Assembly (NCBI GenBank): GCA_023238725.1
Contig: CM041534.1
Coordinates: forward strand, 2,618,449 to 2,682,448
From: Scortum barcoo
Taxonomy: Eukaryota > Chordata > Actinopteri > Centrarchiformes > Terapontidae
Length of the DNA: 64,000 nucleotides
Direction of reading: 5' to 3'
Below are positions 13,138-24,680 of the stretch, in pieces. The position numbers were made by a program, and so were the translations under genes. Under the pieces are notes generated by a model that worked only from the letters and a program-made list of their open reading frames with translations, was not told the origin of the DNA and did no database searches. Each line of letters opens with the position of its first letter. The first letter of the stretch is position 1.

Positions 13138-15878
13138 GAATTTAGATTGGGTATTTATTATGAACTGTATGGAGTCTGCTGTAATATTCAGTGTTTTTTG
13201 TATTTAAAATGCTTTTTCTCTGCCACTTCTTTAAATATAAAGTTAAAATTTGAGTTAGTGAGTTAATCATTTTTCAAAATACTGAGTTCCTCTATGAGAC
13301 AGTGACACTTGTGGAACCAGTGGAAAACAGGTGTGTCCCCTTCTGTAATGCTGGAGTGGAGGATTAGTGAAAAACTATATTCACAGTTTATCACTGTAAC
13401 GTTGTGCAGCATTATATAAATTCACCATGCATTTGCGAAATAAAAGGGTCGCAATCATTGGCACAAATGTTTGATTCACATCAGAAGTCATGACCGGTCA
13501 CTTTTTCTAGCTCATATTATAATGTAGGTGAACTTCTGTGCTTCAGTCTTTACGAGTGGGGATTTCATATGTTTTCCTGGACAGCTGTTTCCATGGCAGA
13601 CCTCCTTTTTTATCTCTACGTCAAGCTCACTTAGGCACCTAATCTGCACTAATACTCTCCGAATTAAGGAGGAGCACAGGGACGGGGGAGGGGGGTGTAA
13701 ACTCCATTAGCCCTGTCAGACCAGAGATGAAACTGAGTGCTGCATTTAATAGAAATTCACAGTGCTAAATTAATCACCTAGAATAATTTATTGTCAAGTT
13801 TGGATTCGATTTCGATATTTTGGACTCTTGGCATACTTGGCCTAGATAGATTCAGCATTAAGTTACACAGTACATGCAGTACATTTGAAACTTAAACCCA
13901 GAAGTAAGCACTGACCATGCCTCACAGACACAAGCTTTTGTCAGAAAAAAGTAAAAATAGCATATTTCTACAACTAGAAGTTAACTGAAATGGATTTTTA
14001 ATTGAAGAGCAGGTGTCTGCAGCTTTGTGTTAACACCAATTCAGTCATATTCCTTCCTTACAGTGTAAAGAAAAGATTAGCCTTTAGTTACTATATCAGA
14101 AGATGGTTTACATTTGTACAAGGAGGGGTGAGGAGTACAACAGGCTCTCAGAAACTCTGGGTGTTGCAAAGTATTTCTGTACACAGCTTTTAGTTCTGCC
14201 TGACGTGTTTGTAGCACTGTGCAGCAGAAGGGAAATAAGTGACAGGCTTTGACTGTATCGGTGGTGTTTTGACTGTCACATAGCTGAAAATGAGTGCAGA
14301 TTCTCATCCTTACTCCTCTGCAGTTCTTTGTTGAAGTTCTCAGTTTGAAATCAATCCTTTTTGTAGATTGTCAAGAACTTCTTCATTTAGTGCTATGGAG
14401 CTTAACTTATCCTACTTGGGACCAAAGCTTTCTTATCTTTGCAGCTGTAGCACAGTACAGAGGAAAGGATGTCTTAAGATGCAAAGTCAAATATTTATTG
14501 AGAGAACTTTCAGAACAATTAAAATTTAATTGTTACTGTTTTACTGTTGTCTATATTTATTTAAGTAGCTTCAAATGATACAACAGTGCCCTTCATCACT
14601 GCAAGAAAATGTCCTTGAAGCTGGTCCAGATTTTTGCTCCTGGACTCTTCATCAGGGTAGATTATTGTGTAGAAGGCTTCTAGAAACCAAGTTTTCCCAC
14701 CAGAGACTTATTTTCATGCTTATTATTTTCCATTTTTTTATTATTTGTGACTGAAGAATTTGCATCTTGCAATTTGCTTCCACATAGAATTGGTCATAAT
14801 GACCACTTAAATAAGGCCAGTGAGAAGAATTATTTTTTTTAACCTTAACCATTTTTAACCTACATTGTATTTTAAACAAGGATGTCAGGTATGAGTTTCA
14901 AACTTGAGGTTTTCAAACAATTTCTTGACTGTAGATGTATTTTTCTCAAATGTTGGTGTCCTACCTTTGACCTCCATCCACATTATTACTCTCAGCAACA
15001 GCTAAAAACAAGCTGTCGTCTTATCATGATCTCCAGAAAGACTATGGGCTAATCAGCTTACCCTGTCTGCTTTAGCAGGTGACCCTAGACACTGCTGTGT
15101 CCAGATGACAGTTGGTGGAGGTCAGGTTATCCTCGTTTGAGCAGTTTCTTTGAATGAGAGGCCCACGACCCTTTCCACCACTAATTAGTAACAGACTGCA
15201 CCTACATACTGTATGCACCATTCAGTGGTCTATTTAGCATGGTTCACCTCTGTGCTCCTTTTTGTGTCTCTTTGCAGTTGTTTTTCTGTCTTGTTTTGGT
15301 TGTTTTTGTCAGCTTACAGTCTGTTCTTTCATTGAATTTATTTAAAAACAGGAAAGACCCCCAGTAATCCATCCATGATACTAATGAGCCAAGTACCTAC
15401 ATCTTCCAAATCAATGAGTTGGATCATGTGTGCTGTAGGACAGATGTACTAAGTATGAGAGCAGCCTCTTGCTGATGTGTATGTTTGGGGAAAAAAATGG
15501 GTGACAGGAGTTATAAATCATAGTATAATTAACTTCCACTCTGTTTCTTTTTAATATTCAGTCAGGGGTTGGCAACAAGAGAGGTTGCAAAAATAGAGAT
15601 TAGGCATTCCAAAGATTTTCAGCGACAGTACAATCTACACAAGTGACCCTGCATCCGAGAGCCAGGCCATCATTTTAATGCTCTGGAAGTGTTCATGAGT
15701 GTGTTCCTCAGTTAACGTTCATGTGGAAGTGACTTTGTGTGGATCTGTTTGTGGACCATAGGCTGTCAGGATGATTCAGCACTGTCCCCACCCAAGGCCC
15801 TAGCCCTCCACCATGTACACAGATCTTTCCGGGGTGCTTTTGCACCATTAGTCCCACATGGGCAAGAGCATCAGGCTC

Positions 15879-15994
15879 AGAGAGAGAGAAACACACACAA
15901 ACAGAGAGAGTGTGTGTGAGAGAGAGAGCGACAGAGAGAGAGAGAAAGACAGAGAGAAAGAGACACAAACACAGAGAGAGAGAGAGAGAGAGAG
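15879..15994. repeat. AG-rich (AG)n/(CA)n low-complexity tract
   Basis: Roughly 115 bases are almost pure purine AG repeats with short ACACA interruptions. The Leu/Ser-repeat frames on the opposite strand are products of this tract and are not genes. Confidence 0.9.
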
Positions 15995-16401
15995 TGTTCA
16001 GCAGGCAGTTGAACTACTGGCATGGTGAGCTTGCCCTGAAAAGGGCACATGCCTCCCTGCGCAATTATCCACTGTGCATAGAATAAGCACCCCCCACCCT
16101 CCACACACACAGACACACACAATGGTTTGACCAACACAACTAAAAATGGAAGATGGAGCACCAGGATGTTAAGATCATCACACTGATGTGGGATTGACGT
16201 TTATCTTCACCTTAATTGCGTGTGTGAAATTTAAGAGGAGCGAACGTGTTACAAACATCCCCAAGGAGAGTGTTAAAATAAGCACAGCATCAGTGGATGT
16301 CAGCTGGTATTGTGTATGTAGCATGAGATCATCACTGTATCATGAAAATTCATGCTCTGGAGAGTCTCATGTTGCGTTGTCTCTTCTCCCTGGTTTTACA
16401 G

Positions 16402-16470
16402 GCTACTTCAGCGTGTTAGCAGTGGTCCTGACAACAAATAACCAGTCACCGTGGACTGATGAGTTTGACA
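16402..16470 (+). CDS. jam3b: jam3 exon 2
   Basis: An AG acceptor after a TTTTACAG tract and a GTAAG donor bound 69 nt coding the mature N-terminus (YFSVLAVVLTTNNQ...DEFD). It begins with two bases of a split codon, so exon 1 must end with one coding base; TGC (Cys) would match the human residue here. Confidence 0.9.
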
Positions 16471-19400
16471 GTAAGAACAATACACCCACAAAAAATATAA
16501 AAACACTTTTTCACACTGTTTGAATGGATTTTCTGTCATGTCACTCCATTTTTCTCTGTTCCTGCAGAAATTGAGCTGTCGTGTTTGATTGAGTCCATTT
16601 CTACAACCAATCCCAGAATTGAATGGAAGAAGATAACAAATGATGGACCAAGTTATGTGTACTTTGATAAGAAGATCTCAGGTAATGTATAAAATGCACA
16701 AACAATTCACATATCAGTCACATCCATTTTCTACAGTTTATATAGTTAGTACTGATGTTGATGAACGTTATTTTTTGTCCAATAGGTGACCTGGAGAACA
16801 GAGCGGTGATCAGAGAACCTGCCACGTTACTGATAACCAACGCCACAAGATCAGACACAGCCAGATATCGTTGTGAGGTCACTGCCGCTGATGACCAGAA
16901 GTCATTTGATGAGATTGTGATTGACCTTGTTGTAAGAGGTACTTATCTGCATCATTGATTTATGTGTACGTGTGCTTTACTGCATGTAGAGTCCAAGATA
17001 TGAGACAGGTGGATGAAAATATGATAACTGTTCTTCTAAATGGAGAAAACAAGCCATTATTATGCCCTTAAAGAGAGACCTTGACTAGTGATTCACACTT
17101 TAGACGCTGTAAGATGAAACCGTGTTGTAGGTCGCACCAGCCCTTTGGCATACATATGAGGATGTATTATGACCAGACCTGCCCAGCTGCAAAGGCGTGT
17201 TCTGGGCTATAAGGGGAAACCTCTGAAACTGCATCTGCTCTGAATTGCAGTGCTAAAGAAAGCAAGCGCTGCGTGTTTTGGTGGCGTTTTTTGGCACGGG
17301 CCAAAAATCATGTACCCGTCCGGTCCTGTCAATGCTGCCAGTCCAGTGATCCATAAGGGGTTCAGGGTGACACTGTTTTTTAAAGCATCAAAGTCAGTCA
17401 GAGACCCAGCAGCATCATAAAAGAATGTTGCAGTTTGCTGATCACAGTGAGACTTACAGAACATAAAAACGTATCTAAAGTGTGAAGCTCCCCATGACGA
17501 CTTAGTGATTGGTCATGTTTTATGTCTCCGCAGTAAAGCCAGTGGTTCCAAAATGCAGTGTCCCAAAATCAGTGCCTTTTGGGAAGTCAGCTCAGCTGAC
17601 GTGTGTGGAGGAGGAGGGCTTCCCCAAGTCTCAGTACCAGTGGTTTATGAACAGGGAGGAGATCCCAGACGACCCAAAGACCAGCCTTAAGTTCTTCAAC
17701 TCCTCATACACGCTCAATGCCGAAACAGGAACTCTGGTTAGTATGTGTGCGCATGTGTTTGGACAAGGACACGCATGAGCAGCAAGGGCGGGGCAGCAGG
17801 GACGGTGGCCTGACGCCCAGGGGTGGGGGCAGATATTTTGGGGAGACAGTTGATGGTGCGAGAGGGCTTGAGCCACGAGGGGAATCTGCTGTCCTCGTTT
17901 GCACATTCCTCAGTTCTCGCTCGCTTTCCATCACAGCTCGATCTGCTCAGCGGCTCGCCTCCAACACTCTCCTGTCAACCTTCATGCTGGCCTCTAAGAT
18001 GTGACACACCAAAGCATACTAGAGCCTTTGTCTGCTTGGAAAACTGAAGTGTTGCAAGCCGTAACCCTAACCTGAACCCTAACCCAACCATGGAGGATGT
18101 TTTTTCTACTCTAATCATGTTTTAGGACTGTTTACAGAGACAGTCATTAGTCTACTCTGCTACTCCCTGCTACCCACCAACCATAGCACTGGAGGGGAAT
18201 TTGTAAAATAGATTAGTTATTTAGAAAAAAAAGTTATTTTGTATTTGATTATACCATATTTTTTGGCCATGAAAGGTTTCTGCTTCATTGGTATAATAAA
18301 AACCCAGAGAATGTCTCTCATTGCTGTATGCAACATTTCTTGTTATTATTTTATTAAGATGTCTTTATTGAAAAAGACTACAGACTGATTTGCATGATGC
18401 TGCATTATTTCTGCCATTTTACAACATATACATGTATTCTAGTTTGAACATAAAAAACAAAGGAGGGGCTAAAGAAAAAACAAAGACAAAGGTGATTCCA
18501 AAGGGAAAATAACACTTAAGAATAATACATTTGTTTCATTTTATGTTCAACACTAAGTTAGACTTAATATCCTCCATACATTAATCAATCCTATTCTTTT
18601 CTCAACATTTCTGATAAAACGTAATAGTGGGTTAGAATAATATTGCACGGAGCAGCAGACTGCCTCACGGTTTATGTTGTTTTTTAGACGTTGCTGTAAT
18701 GTAGCACCACAAGCTTCTCTGGTATGTTGCCTTAAAGACTGGCAACACCATGGCTGGGGTTCATTTTTCTGCACAGTGTAAAGTTAAGTGGTATATGTTG
18801 CTCTCTTTCTTCACTGAACCCCAGAGGATTTTAGTGAGAAAAAGGACAGCTCTGACCACTGAGTTGGGTCATTTGTTCACTCTTTTATCAGGAACAGACA
18901 GCAGTAAGTCCAGTTCTGTTCCATATTTAATGTCTCCTGACATGGTAATAAAAGAATATAAATGTGGTGTGAATGTCACTCCAAGTGTCAGCGCTGTTAT
19001 TTCCCTCCATGCTGACTGCACCTACACTCTGTGACTTTATACTAACTTTATTTAACATCCTTTATTTAACAACCTCTGTGTTAATCACTTTCATGTTTGT
19101 GATTCCTCCGTTGCAGATGTTCATTGCGGTCAGAAAAGAAGATGCAGGCAATTACTTCTGCCGAGCCAAGAACGATGCAGGATACGCTGAGTGTCCTGCC
19201 CAGAAGATGGAAGTGTGTAAGTGTGACAGATACAAATATGTCCTGTGGTGTGATTAAATAAATAATTAGGGCTGACAGATACTTTAATGCCGTTCCATTT
19301 AAAGATACATTGAAAACTATACTCCACTGTATGGTCTGTTAACAACCACATGTCACTGTTTAATGTATTCATTTTGGCTTGAACTCCACAGATGATATTA

Positions 19401-20791
19401 ATATTGTTGGCATCGTACTGGGAGTGTTGGTGGTGGTCATAGTACTCTTATGCATAACAGCAGGGATCTGCTGTGCATACAAGCGCGGCTTCTTCTCCAG
19501 CCAAAAACAGACAGGGAACAAGTAAGACAAGACATCCTCCCATTCATATGATCAAAAACTACACGTGTTCCTCTCTAACCAGCAGCACGTCAGCCTGTCA
19601 GCCATCAAACCTCAGTGTGCTTTGTGTCTTTTAGTTACAAAGTTCCAGCTAAAGGAGATGGGGTGGACTACGTCAGGACAGAGGACGAGGTTTGTAAAAA
19701 GCTGTTAGATCCAGGCGACTGTAGAATTAGCAAATGATGCTATTAAAGTAGAATATAATGTGTTTGACTGATGAACTGGTGAAGGACAATCCAATCAGCA
19801 TCACAGCCAGAGAGGAAAATCAATCAAAAACCTATATTATATAGTCAGCAGTAATGCAGAGTGTATAATTATTGGTAATAAGCTAAATCTGGCAGAGCCA
19901 CCTGTATGCTCCTTTAATGAGCCACACCTGGTCTGAATCCACCAGACACCAAGAGCCAGATGGATAAATGACATGTAAAGTCATGTAACATGGTATTTCT
20001 GAAAGACAACCTCACACACACATCAGAGCAGCACACATTGGGCTCTGTAGAGCCAGCTGGGGGTGATATGGTAAGGTGGGGGTCAATGAGGCCTTTAATC
20101 AGTTTCAATCAAAGGAGCATTTCTAAGCTTCATTTTGATTTATTTTGCTCAATTTTATATTTATTTTATTGGAAGCATAATGTCGTCTCCTCATGTTCTT
20201 TTCATTTTCAATGAGGCGCGTGCCTGTTTGAAATGAACAATCTTGAATAAATCATTCATTGTCTTTCCTGACATCTTGATAATGATACAGTTCAATTAAT
20301 GACATTAATAATGTACTTGGTTAGCACCTATTACATTTACCGGTATGTATGATGAATTAATAGATGCTATTAATAACAGCTGGTCTGGCAGTGTTGTTAA
20401 CCTGTATGATGAGGCACCATCAGTAAAACTGTACTTCTAATGTATGGGGGGGGGGGTTAGTAGGTTAGTTGTTGCTGTGCCTTGTTCCCTTAAGACTTCC
20501 CTTAAGACTGAATAAAACAGAAACATGCACTTACACAACGCTATAAATAATCTAAAATATAAAATGCATGTCTGCACAGAGGTTTCTGCTTCTGGCCCTA
20601 CTTTGGTGCATAGATTGTGTATATAATGTGAAAAATTAAACTCTTATTAATTTCCTGTTTTGCAGCAGATTGTAAGTGTTGGAGATAAACAGGAAACTAC
20701 TGCAACTTGATGAATTCTTAAATATTGTTGCTGTTTGCCTGTATGTTTTCTGCAGGGGGATTTCCGACACAAGTCATCGTTCGTGATCTGA
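16402..20791 (+). CDS. jam3b: Junctional adhesion molecule 3 (JAM-C), exons 2-9; exon 1 not found
   Basis: This gene encodes a type I membrane adhesion protein of tight junctions, endothelium, sperm and fusing myoblasts that binds JAM-B. Joining eight exons (16402-16470, 16568-16681, 16786-16938, 17534-17736, 19117-19216, 19392-19521, 19635-19689, 20756-20791) gives 860 nt in one frame with compatible intron phases, 286 codons plus stop. With a signal-peptide exon the protein would be about 310 residues, the size of human JAM3. The V-type Ig domain has its two cysteines (IELSC, YRCEV), the JAM dimerisation motif R-I-E before WKK, and an N-glycosylation site (NAT). The C2-type Ig domain has cysteines in QLTC and YFC and an NSS site. 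A hydrophobic segment (IVGIVLGVLVVVIVLLC), basic KRG, and the PDZ ligand SSFVI follow. The family call is certain; jam3b rather than jam3a is a guess. Confidence 0.95.
16568..16681 (+). CDS. jam3b: jam3 exon 3
   Basis: CTGCAG acceptor and GGTAATG donor. Codes the first half of the V-type Ig domain, with the first disulfide cysteine and the R-I-E JAM dimerisation motif. Confidence 0.95.
16786..16938 (+). CDS. jam3b: jam3 exon 4
   Basis: CCAATAG acceptor and AGAG|GTACTT donor. Codes the second half of the V-type domain, with NAT glycosylation site, the D-T-A-R-Y-R-C signature and the linker VVR. Confidence 0.95.
16939..17533 (+). other. jam3b: jam3 intron 4
   Basis: A 595-base GT-AG intron. 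It contains an 85-codon frame on the opposite strand (17207-17464) with no recognisable domain. Nothing else seen. Confidence 0.85.
17534..17736 (+). CDS. jam3b: jam3 exon 5
   Basis: CGCAG acceptor and CTG|GTTAGT donor. Codes the start of the C2-type Ig domain: KPVVPKC, AQLTC, the YQWF core, NSS glycosylation site and ETGTL. It ends in phase 0. Confidence 0.95.
17737..19116 (+). other. jam3b: jam3 intron 5
   Basis: A 1.38 kb intron. It contains a short telomere-like CCTAACC repeat at 18061-18086. The first kilobase has multi-frame open stretches (17.7-18.0 kb) that are not exons: the join to exon 6 only keeps frame and homology when this whole stretch is removed. Confidence 0.85.
18061..18086. 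repeat. Degenerate interstitial telomere-like repeat
   Basis: Three imperfect copies of the vertebrate telomere unit on the C-rich strand (ACCCTAACC, TGAACCC, TAACCCAACC) lie in a row. Too short for a functional telomere; a small interstitial repeat or chance. Confidence 0.5.
19117..19216 (+). CDS. jam3b: jam3 exon 6
   Basis: CGTTGCAG acceptor and TGT|GTAAGT-type donor. Codes the end of the C2 domain with the D-A-G-N-Y-F-C signature and KNDAGYAECPAQKMEV. Confidence 0.95.
19392..19521 (+). CDS. jam3b: jam3 exon 7
   Basis: CCACAG acceptor and ACAA|GTAAGA donor. Codes the transmembrane segment and the start of the cytoplasmic tail (CCAYKRGFFSSQKQTG). Confidence 0.95.
19635..19689 (+). CDS. jam3b: jam3 exon 8
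   Basis: TTTTAG acceptor and GAG|GTTTGT donor. Codes NYKVPAKGDGVDYVRTEDE of the cytoplasmic tail. Ends in phase 0. Confidence 0.93.
19690..20755 (+). other. jam3b: jam3 intron 8
   Basis: A 1.07 kb AT-rich intron. It contains a poly-G run near 20447-20457. No other feature seen. Confidence 0.85.
20756..20791 (+). CDS. jam3b: jam3 exon 9, C-terminus
   Basis: TTCTGCAG acceptor, then twelve codons: GDFRHKSSFVI and a TGA stop. The last residues are the class II PDZ ligand that in JAM proteins binds ZO-1, PAR-3 and related scaffolds. Confidence 0.95.
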   Translation, partial: GDFRHKSSFVI

Positions 20792-21723
20792 AAAGGGAGA
20801 GGCATATGAGAGGCATCGTGCTGAGTTCCAGACATTACGTGTTGGACTGCACTTCACGCTGTCTGACCACGGAGCTGCCACAGTTCATGCTCTGAGCTCT
20901 CGGCATGACTGAAATCCAACTACTCAAGTTTGCCAAAGGTGACGAGATTCCACAGGACAACAACATCGAAAAGTATTACACGTGTAGGGACTGAGATTCA
21001 TTTGTCAACTTTTATCACCACCAACTGAATTCTTTTGCTAAATTATGGAGCTCTTACTTTACAGTCATTGCATGGTTTTAAACACCCAGCGAGGTGGTGA
21101 AAATGAAACATTTCTTTGTTCTGCCAGGTAGAAAAAGAGGACAGTCTTTCCTCTAAAGTCGGTCTATCATGACACCTTTCTACTGTAAACATTTAGCTTC
21201 AAACCTTTTGTCATTTGTATAACATTTCTTTTCTACTGTTGAAATTTGTCAGACTATTTTTGATGGAATATATTTTAAAATGCCTATAGATAAAGGTTTA
21301 CTTTTTTAAATATTTGTAAAATACTAACATGTGTTTTTTTTTTTTTTATTTGGTTGTGGATAAAAATATGTAACACTTTAACCACTTTGCATCAAGCTGT
21401 AAGCATTTACACCTTTGCAATCGGAAGAAGGAAAGACAAATGAAAAATAACTTGTATTAGCATATCAAGATGTGGGTCTTGATCAGCGGTCTTACATATT
21501 TAATTTCTCCAGTTTCTGTTGTGAGAGACTTCCATGTTAATGTTTGTAGATAGTCTTTGTAAGAGGCTTTGAAGAGTGCCAGTCAAATGCTGTGAAACAC
21601 TGTACACAATCAGTGCTGCATTTTCTTGATTTTAAGTGTCCTTCTATGCTTGCTGTTAATCTTGTATATATTGAATTTACTGTCCAGGATAGAGTTTTGC
21701 TGTCATACGTATGTTCAGTATTA

Positions 21724-21773
21724 CACTATAATAATTATGATAATAATAATGATAATAATAATAAGAAGAAGAC
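21724..21773. repeat. (ATA)n/(ATG)n trinucleotide repeat
   Basis: Imperfect AAT/GAT triplets followed by AGA triplets, within the predicted jam3 3' UTR. Confidence 0.85.
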
Positions 21774-23874
21774 AGGGTTTGTAAGTTAACCTTCCAGACC
21801 CAACAAACGTAGAGGAACATCTGCGTGATATGTTGTAATACTTTAAAAAATTAGACTTGGTACTAGACATTCGACTGTTTAAAAGCCTCTGTTGGAATCC
21901 TGAATAGAAAGGAAAAAGATGACCTGATACAGAGAAAAATTACCTTTAAAGAGATCTAGAGTTAAAACCTTTGTTATTTGAACTTCTGACTCAAAAAGTA
22001 CCAATACATCAATGACATCAGTGAAAATGCCCCAACTCTTCAGTACCGATCCTAGATTACTACATTAATCCAAACGCGCAGCACCTGACATGAATCCTGG
22101 TTGATATTTGCTGATGTCCGATCTGTTTACCACCTATTTTTGCTAATACTTGTGCTAATTAGAAAGTAGATGTTATTTAACATTTTTAACCTTTAGCCGT
22201 GACTTAATGTTTTAGTTGGAGAGAAAAATCATCTCGTTTCTGATTGATTATGCTCATTCCTCCCACCAAAGCTGAAGGCACACAGCCCTGACCTCACATT
22301 GCAGTGTTACAGTAAGATACCACTGGGGTCTGGAGGGTTAACAGTTGTACTGATTGTATATAGATATTTCTTTTTCTCTCTCTCTCTCAAGATTATGTAA
22401 AGTGGTGAAAAATGTAAAACTTTCCTATTTGAGGCGACATGAAGCTCTTTCCATTAGTAAGACTGAGAAATGTTAACATTTTATCGCATCATTTGCAGCA
22501 CACGGACGAGAGCTCCAACAGCAGATTTCAGTCAAGATCCCACCACTGTGTCATTTTCAGAAACAAAAAGCTCTCTGATTCAAAGCTCTGTCATTTTTGG
22601 CTCCCTTCCGTCATCTTTTGGAGCTCCGTCAGATAAAACAATCACACAATTAGCTGATATGTGTTAGTATTCATGGAACATCCTCATGTGAAACTCTTTG
22701 CTGCTGTTATGAGTGTGGTAAAATGTTAACCCTTATCAGTCATGGTAGAGACGATCTGCCCAACGTTTGCACATAGGAAGTTGTCAGCACTGCTCAGTCT
22801 TTTTTCCAAGTTAACATGTTGCTTTAAGGAACCAAGAGAAAAGGTACACTAACTAAGCCAATCAAGTTCACAAATGGATCCTGTTACAGGTACATTATAA
22901 GGTGAGATACAAGTCACGCAGCACACAGATTCATACTTCTCCCCTCTTTCATTTGTACACATTTCATTCCTCTTAAGTGCCTTCTGCCTTTAAAGTAGTC
23001 CACCGTCTCTGCAGCCATGTTCCCTCCCACATTTCTGTGGATCTGTCGGACGCTTCACATTTTTTCATTCATTTAACCACAAGCACGGCGTTTGAGAGGA
23101 ATGACAGCATTTCCACTTCCCTTCTTTACATACGTATCTGCAAATTTGTAAATAGCCTTTTTCATAGATTTGAAGGTGTAGACATGTTGAAGTAGAAATA
23201 GAAATATATTAGTGCCTAAATATGGTGGGAATTATTTTTGGTAAAGACACATAACACTATTAGGCAAAAGAAAAAGATGGATACCCAAAGCAGGGAGTAA
23301 TATATAAGCACTGGTTTATAACACGCTTAAAGAGACACATTGTCCTGTTTTCATTTATAACGGCGACAGCTGAGGACATTTGACTTTGAAACCCACCATT
23401 GCTTTCAGAAATGAACGCCACATTCAGAGGGAGAGTTGACTCAGTATTCATGGAAGCGTCATGCAGCTGTAATGGAGCTGTAATTATTCAGGCAGTCTGA
23501 GCGTTTTATAAAGCAGAGTTCATGCAAAATGTCAGCCGCTAAACCGAAGCCACGTCCAGCAGGCAGTCCTGATCAAGTCTCTCTTTGAATCTGGTCTTGT
23601 ACGGCAGCGGTGATGGAGATTATATTTACCCCACAGTGAGAGAGAGTGTGTTCTCTGTTAGGCAGAAGATTAAACCGAGCTAGTTTGCCGTTGTCTTTCA
23701 CCTCAAGGATGGCAGCGCTGCACCAATCAGCACTGTTAAACTGCGGTGGACCGAGGGCCGCTACATCAGGTCAGAAAACAGGATTTTCTGAACCAAACTC
23801 ACAAACAGTAGAATGTCCATTTGGGGCCTGCTGGGGTTGTGTTTGTTCGTTTTAGTACCACTCTATTTGTGATT

Positions 23875-23880
23875 AATAAA
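23875..23880 (+). terminator. jam3b: Polyadenylation signal of jam3
   Basis: AATAAA, with the GT-rich stretch TTTGTGGTTGTTTTTTGTTG about 30 bases downstream: the usual arrangement for cleavage near 23895-23905. Confidence 0.55.
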
Positions 23881-24423
23881 ACTCACTTCTGATATTACTG
23901 AAGACATTTGTGGTTGTTTTTTGTTGAGTGTGTATGAAGTGAGGATTCTCCATCTGTGCTGCCAGTCTTGCCATTTGGTAATATCTCTGCTACTCTCAAT
24001 CCTCCTCGACTGCCCCAGAGCCCCCCGCTGCTCACAGAAATCCTATTCTGTATGAAAGTCCATCAAATATCCCACTGACAGCATCTTTGTTGATCTATAG
24101 CCATAATCTATTAGTGGGAGTTAAGCTATTTCCACTTTCCACACTGAAAACAGCTTTCTTGTTTCTTTCTGGTAACTGTGCCAACTGGCAGCAAGTTCCT
24201 GGATAAAGAGCATTATACTCAGTGAGCTCAGCAGGGATAATATATTGTCGTGTGCAGCAGAGCCAATGGACACTTTTATTTAATTCAATGAAAAAGCTAT
24301 TAAAACTCGGGGCACCTACTGGTTCATCTAGAGTGAAACAAAAAAAATCCTTTCTAACTGTAAACCTGATGAATCACCTCAGTTTATCAATAAATAAATA
24401 AATGAGTCAAAAATAATAAAGCA

Positions 24424-24680
24424 CTGTGGAAAATAACATTTACACAAGTATTATTCTTAAGTACAAATTTGAGGTACTTCTCCTTCACTTCAGTATTTCT
24501 ATTTGATGCTAATTTATACTTCTATTCCACATTCATTTCACTATGGTTACTCATTACTTCTCAAACTGAACATAGAAAATAATGGAAATACATTGTTCAC
24601 GATGAAGCCAGTATAATAATACTTACTTAATAACTAGAATACTTAATAATACTTCTGTACTCCTTACTAAATAACTGAAG
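24424..24680 (+). repeat. Dispersed fish repeat, 'TACTTAAGTAC' family
   Basis: The block starts TGTGGAAAATAACA and runs into TTAAGTACAAATTTGAGGTAC and TTTATACTTCTATTCCAC. I recognise this as the start of a very common non-autonomous percomorph repeat whose ends carry TACTTTTACTTAAGTA motifs. The 3' part (24600-24680) is decayed. Other fragments lie at 28856-29165 and 61830-61872. I do not assert a Repbase name. Confidence 0.65.

Larger units (their letters stand above)
1..16401. other. Non-coding stretch upstream of jam3 exon 2
   Basis: No coding exon is supportable here. The open frames present are short, lack family motifs, and usually overlap open frames on the other strand. The stretch is AT-rich and CpG-poor with no obvious promoter island, so it is either intergenic or part of the long first intron that JAM genes usually have. 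It holds a TA microsatellite near 2.7 kb, a TG/poly-G tract near 5.5 kb, an AG-rich tract near 15.9 kb, an inverted MITE at 12.9-13.1 kb, and two unusually GC-rich multi-frame-open blocks (2.76-3.24 kb and 5.82-6.31 kb), listed separately. Confidence 0.6.
20792..23905 (+). other. jam3b: jam3 3' UTR (predicted extent)
   Basis: No coding potential from the stop to the first good polyadenylation signal with a GT-rich downstream element. The stretch carries an ATA/ATG trinucleotide repeat (21724-21773), a TC tract (22376-22390) and one perfect Pumilio-type site TGTAAATA at 23147-23154. The exact end is inferred; earlier weak signals exist. Confidence 0.55.

Noticed and set aside
15708..16161. Leu/Ser-rich minus frames
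   Set aside because: Translations of the AG/CA simple repeat.
16188..16523. 111-codon frame reading into jam3 exon 2
   Set aside because: It runs through the acceptor and past the donor; only the exon 2 part matches JAM proteins.
17631..18047. Overlapping frames of 74-95 codons on both strands after jam3 exon 5
   Set aside because: Intron 5 sequence; removing it joins exons 5 and 6 in frame with JAM homology.
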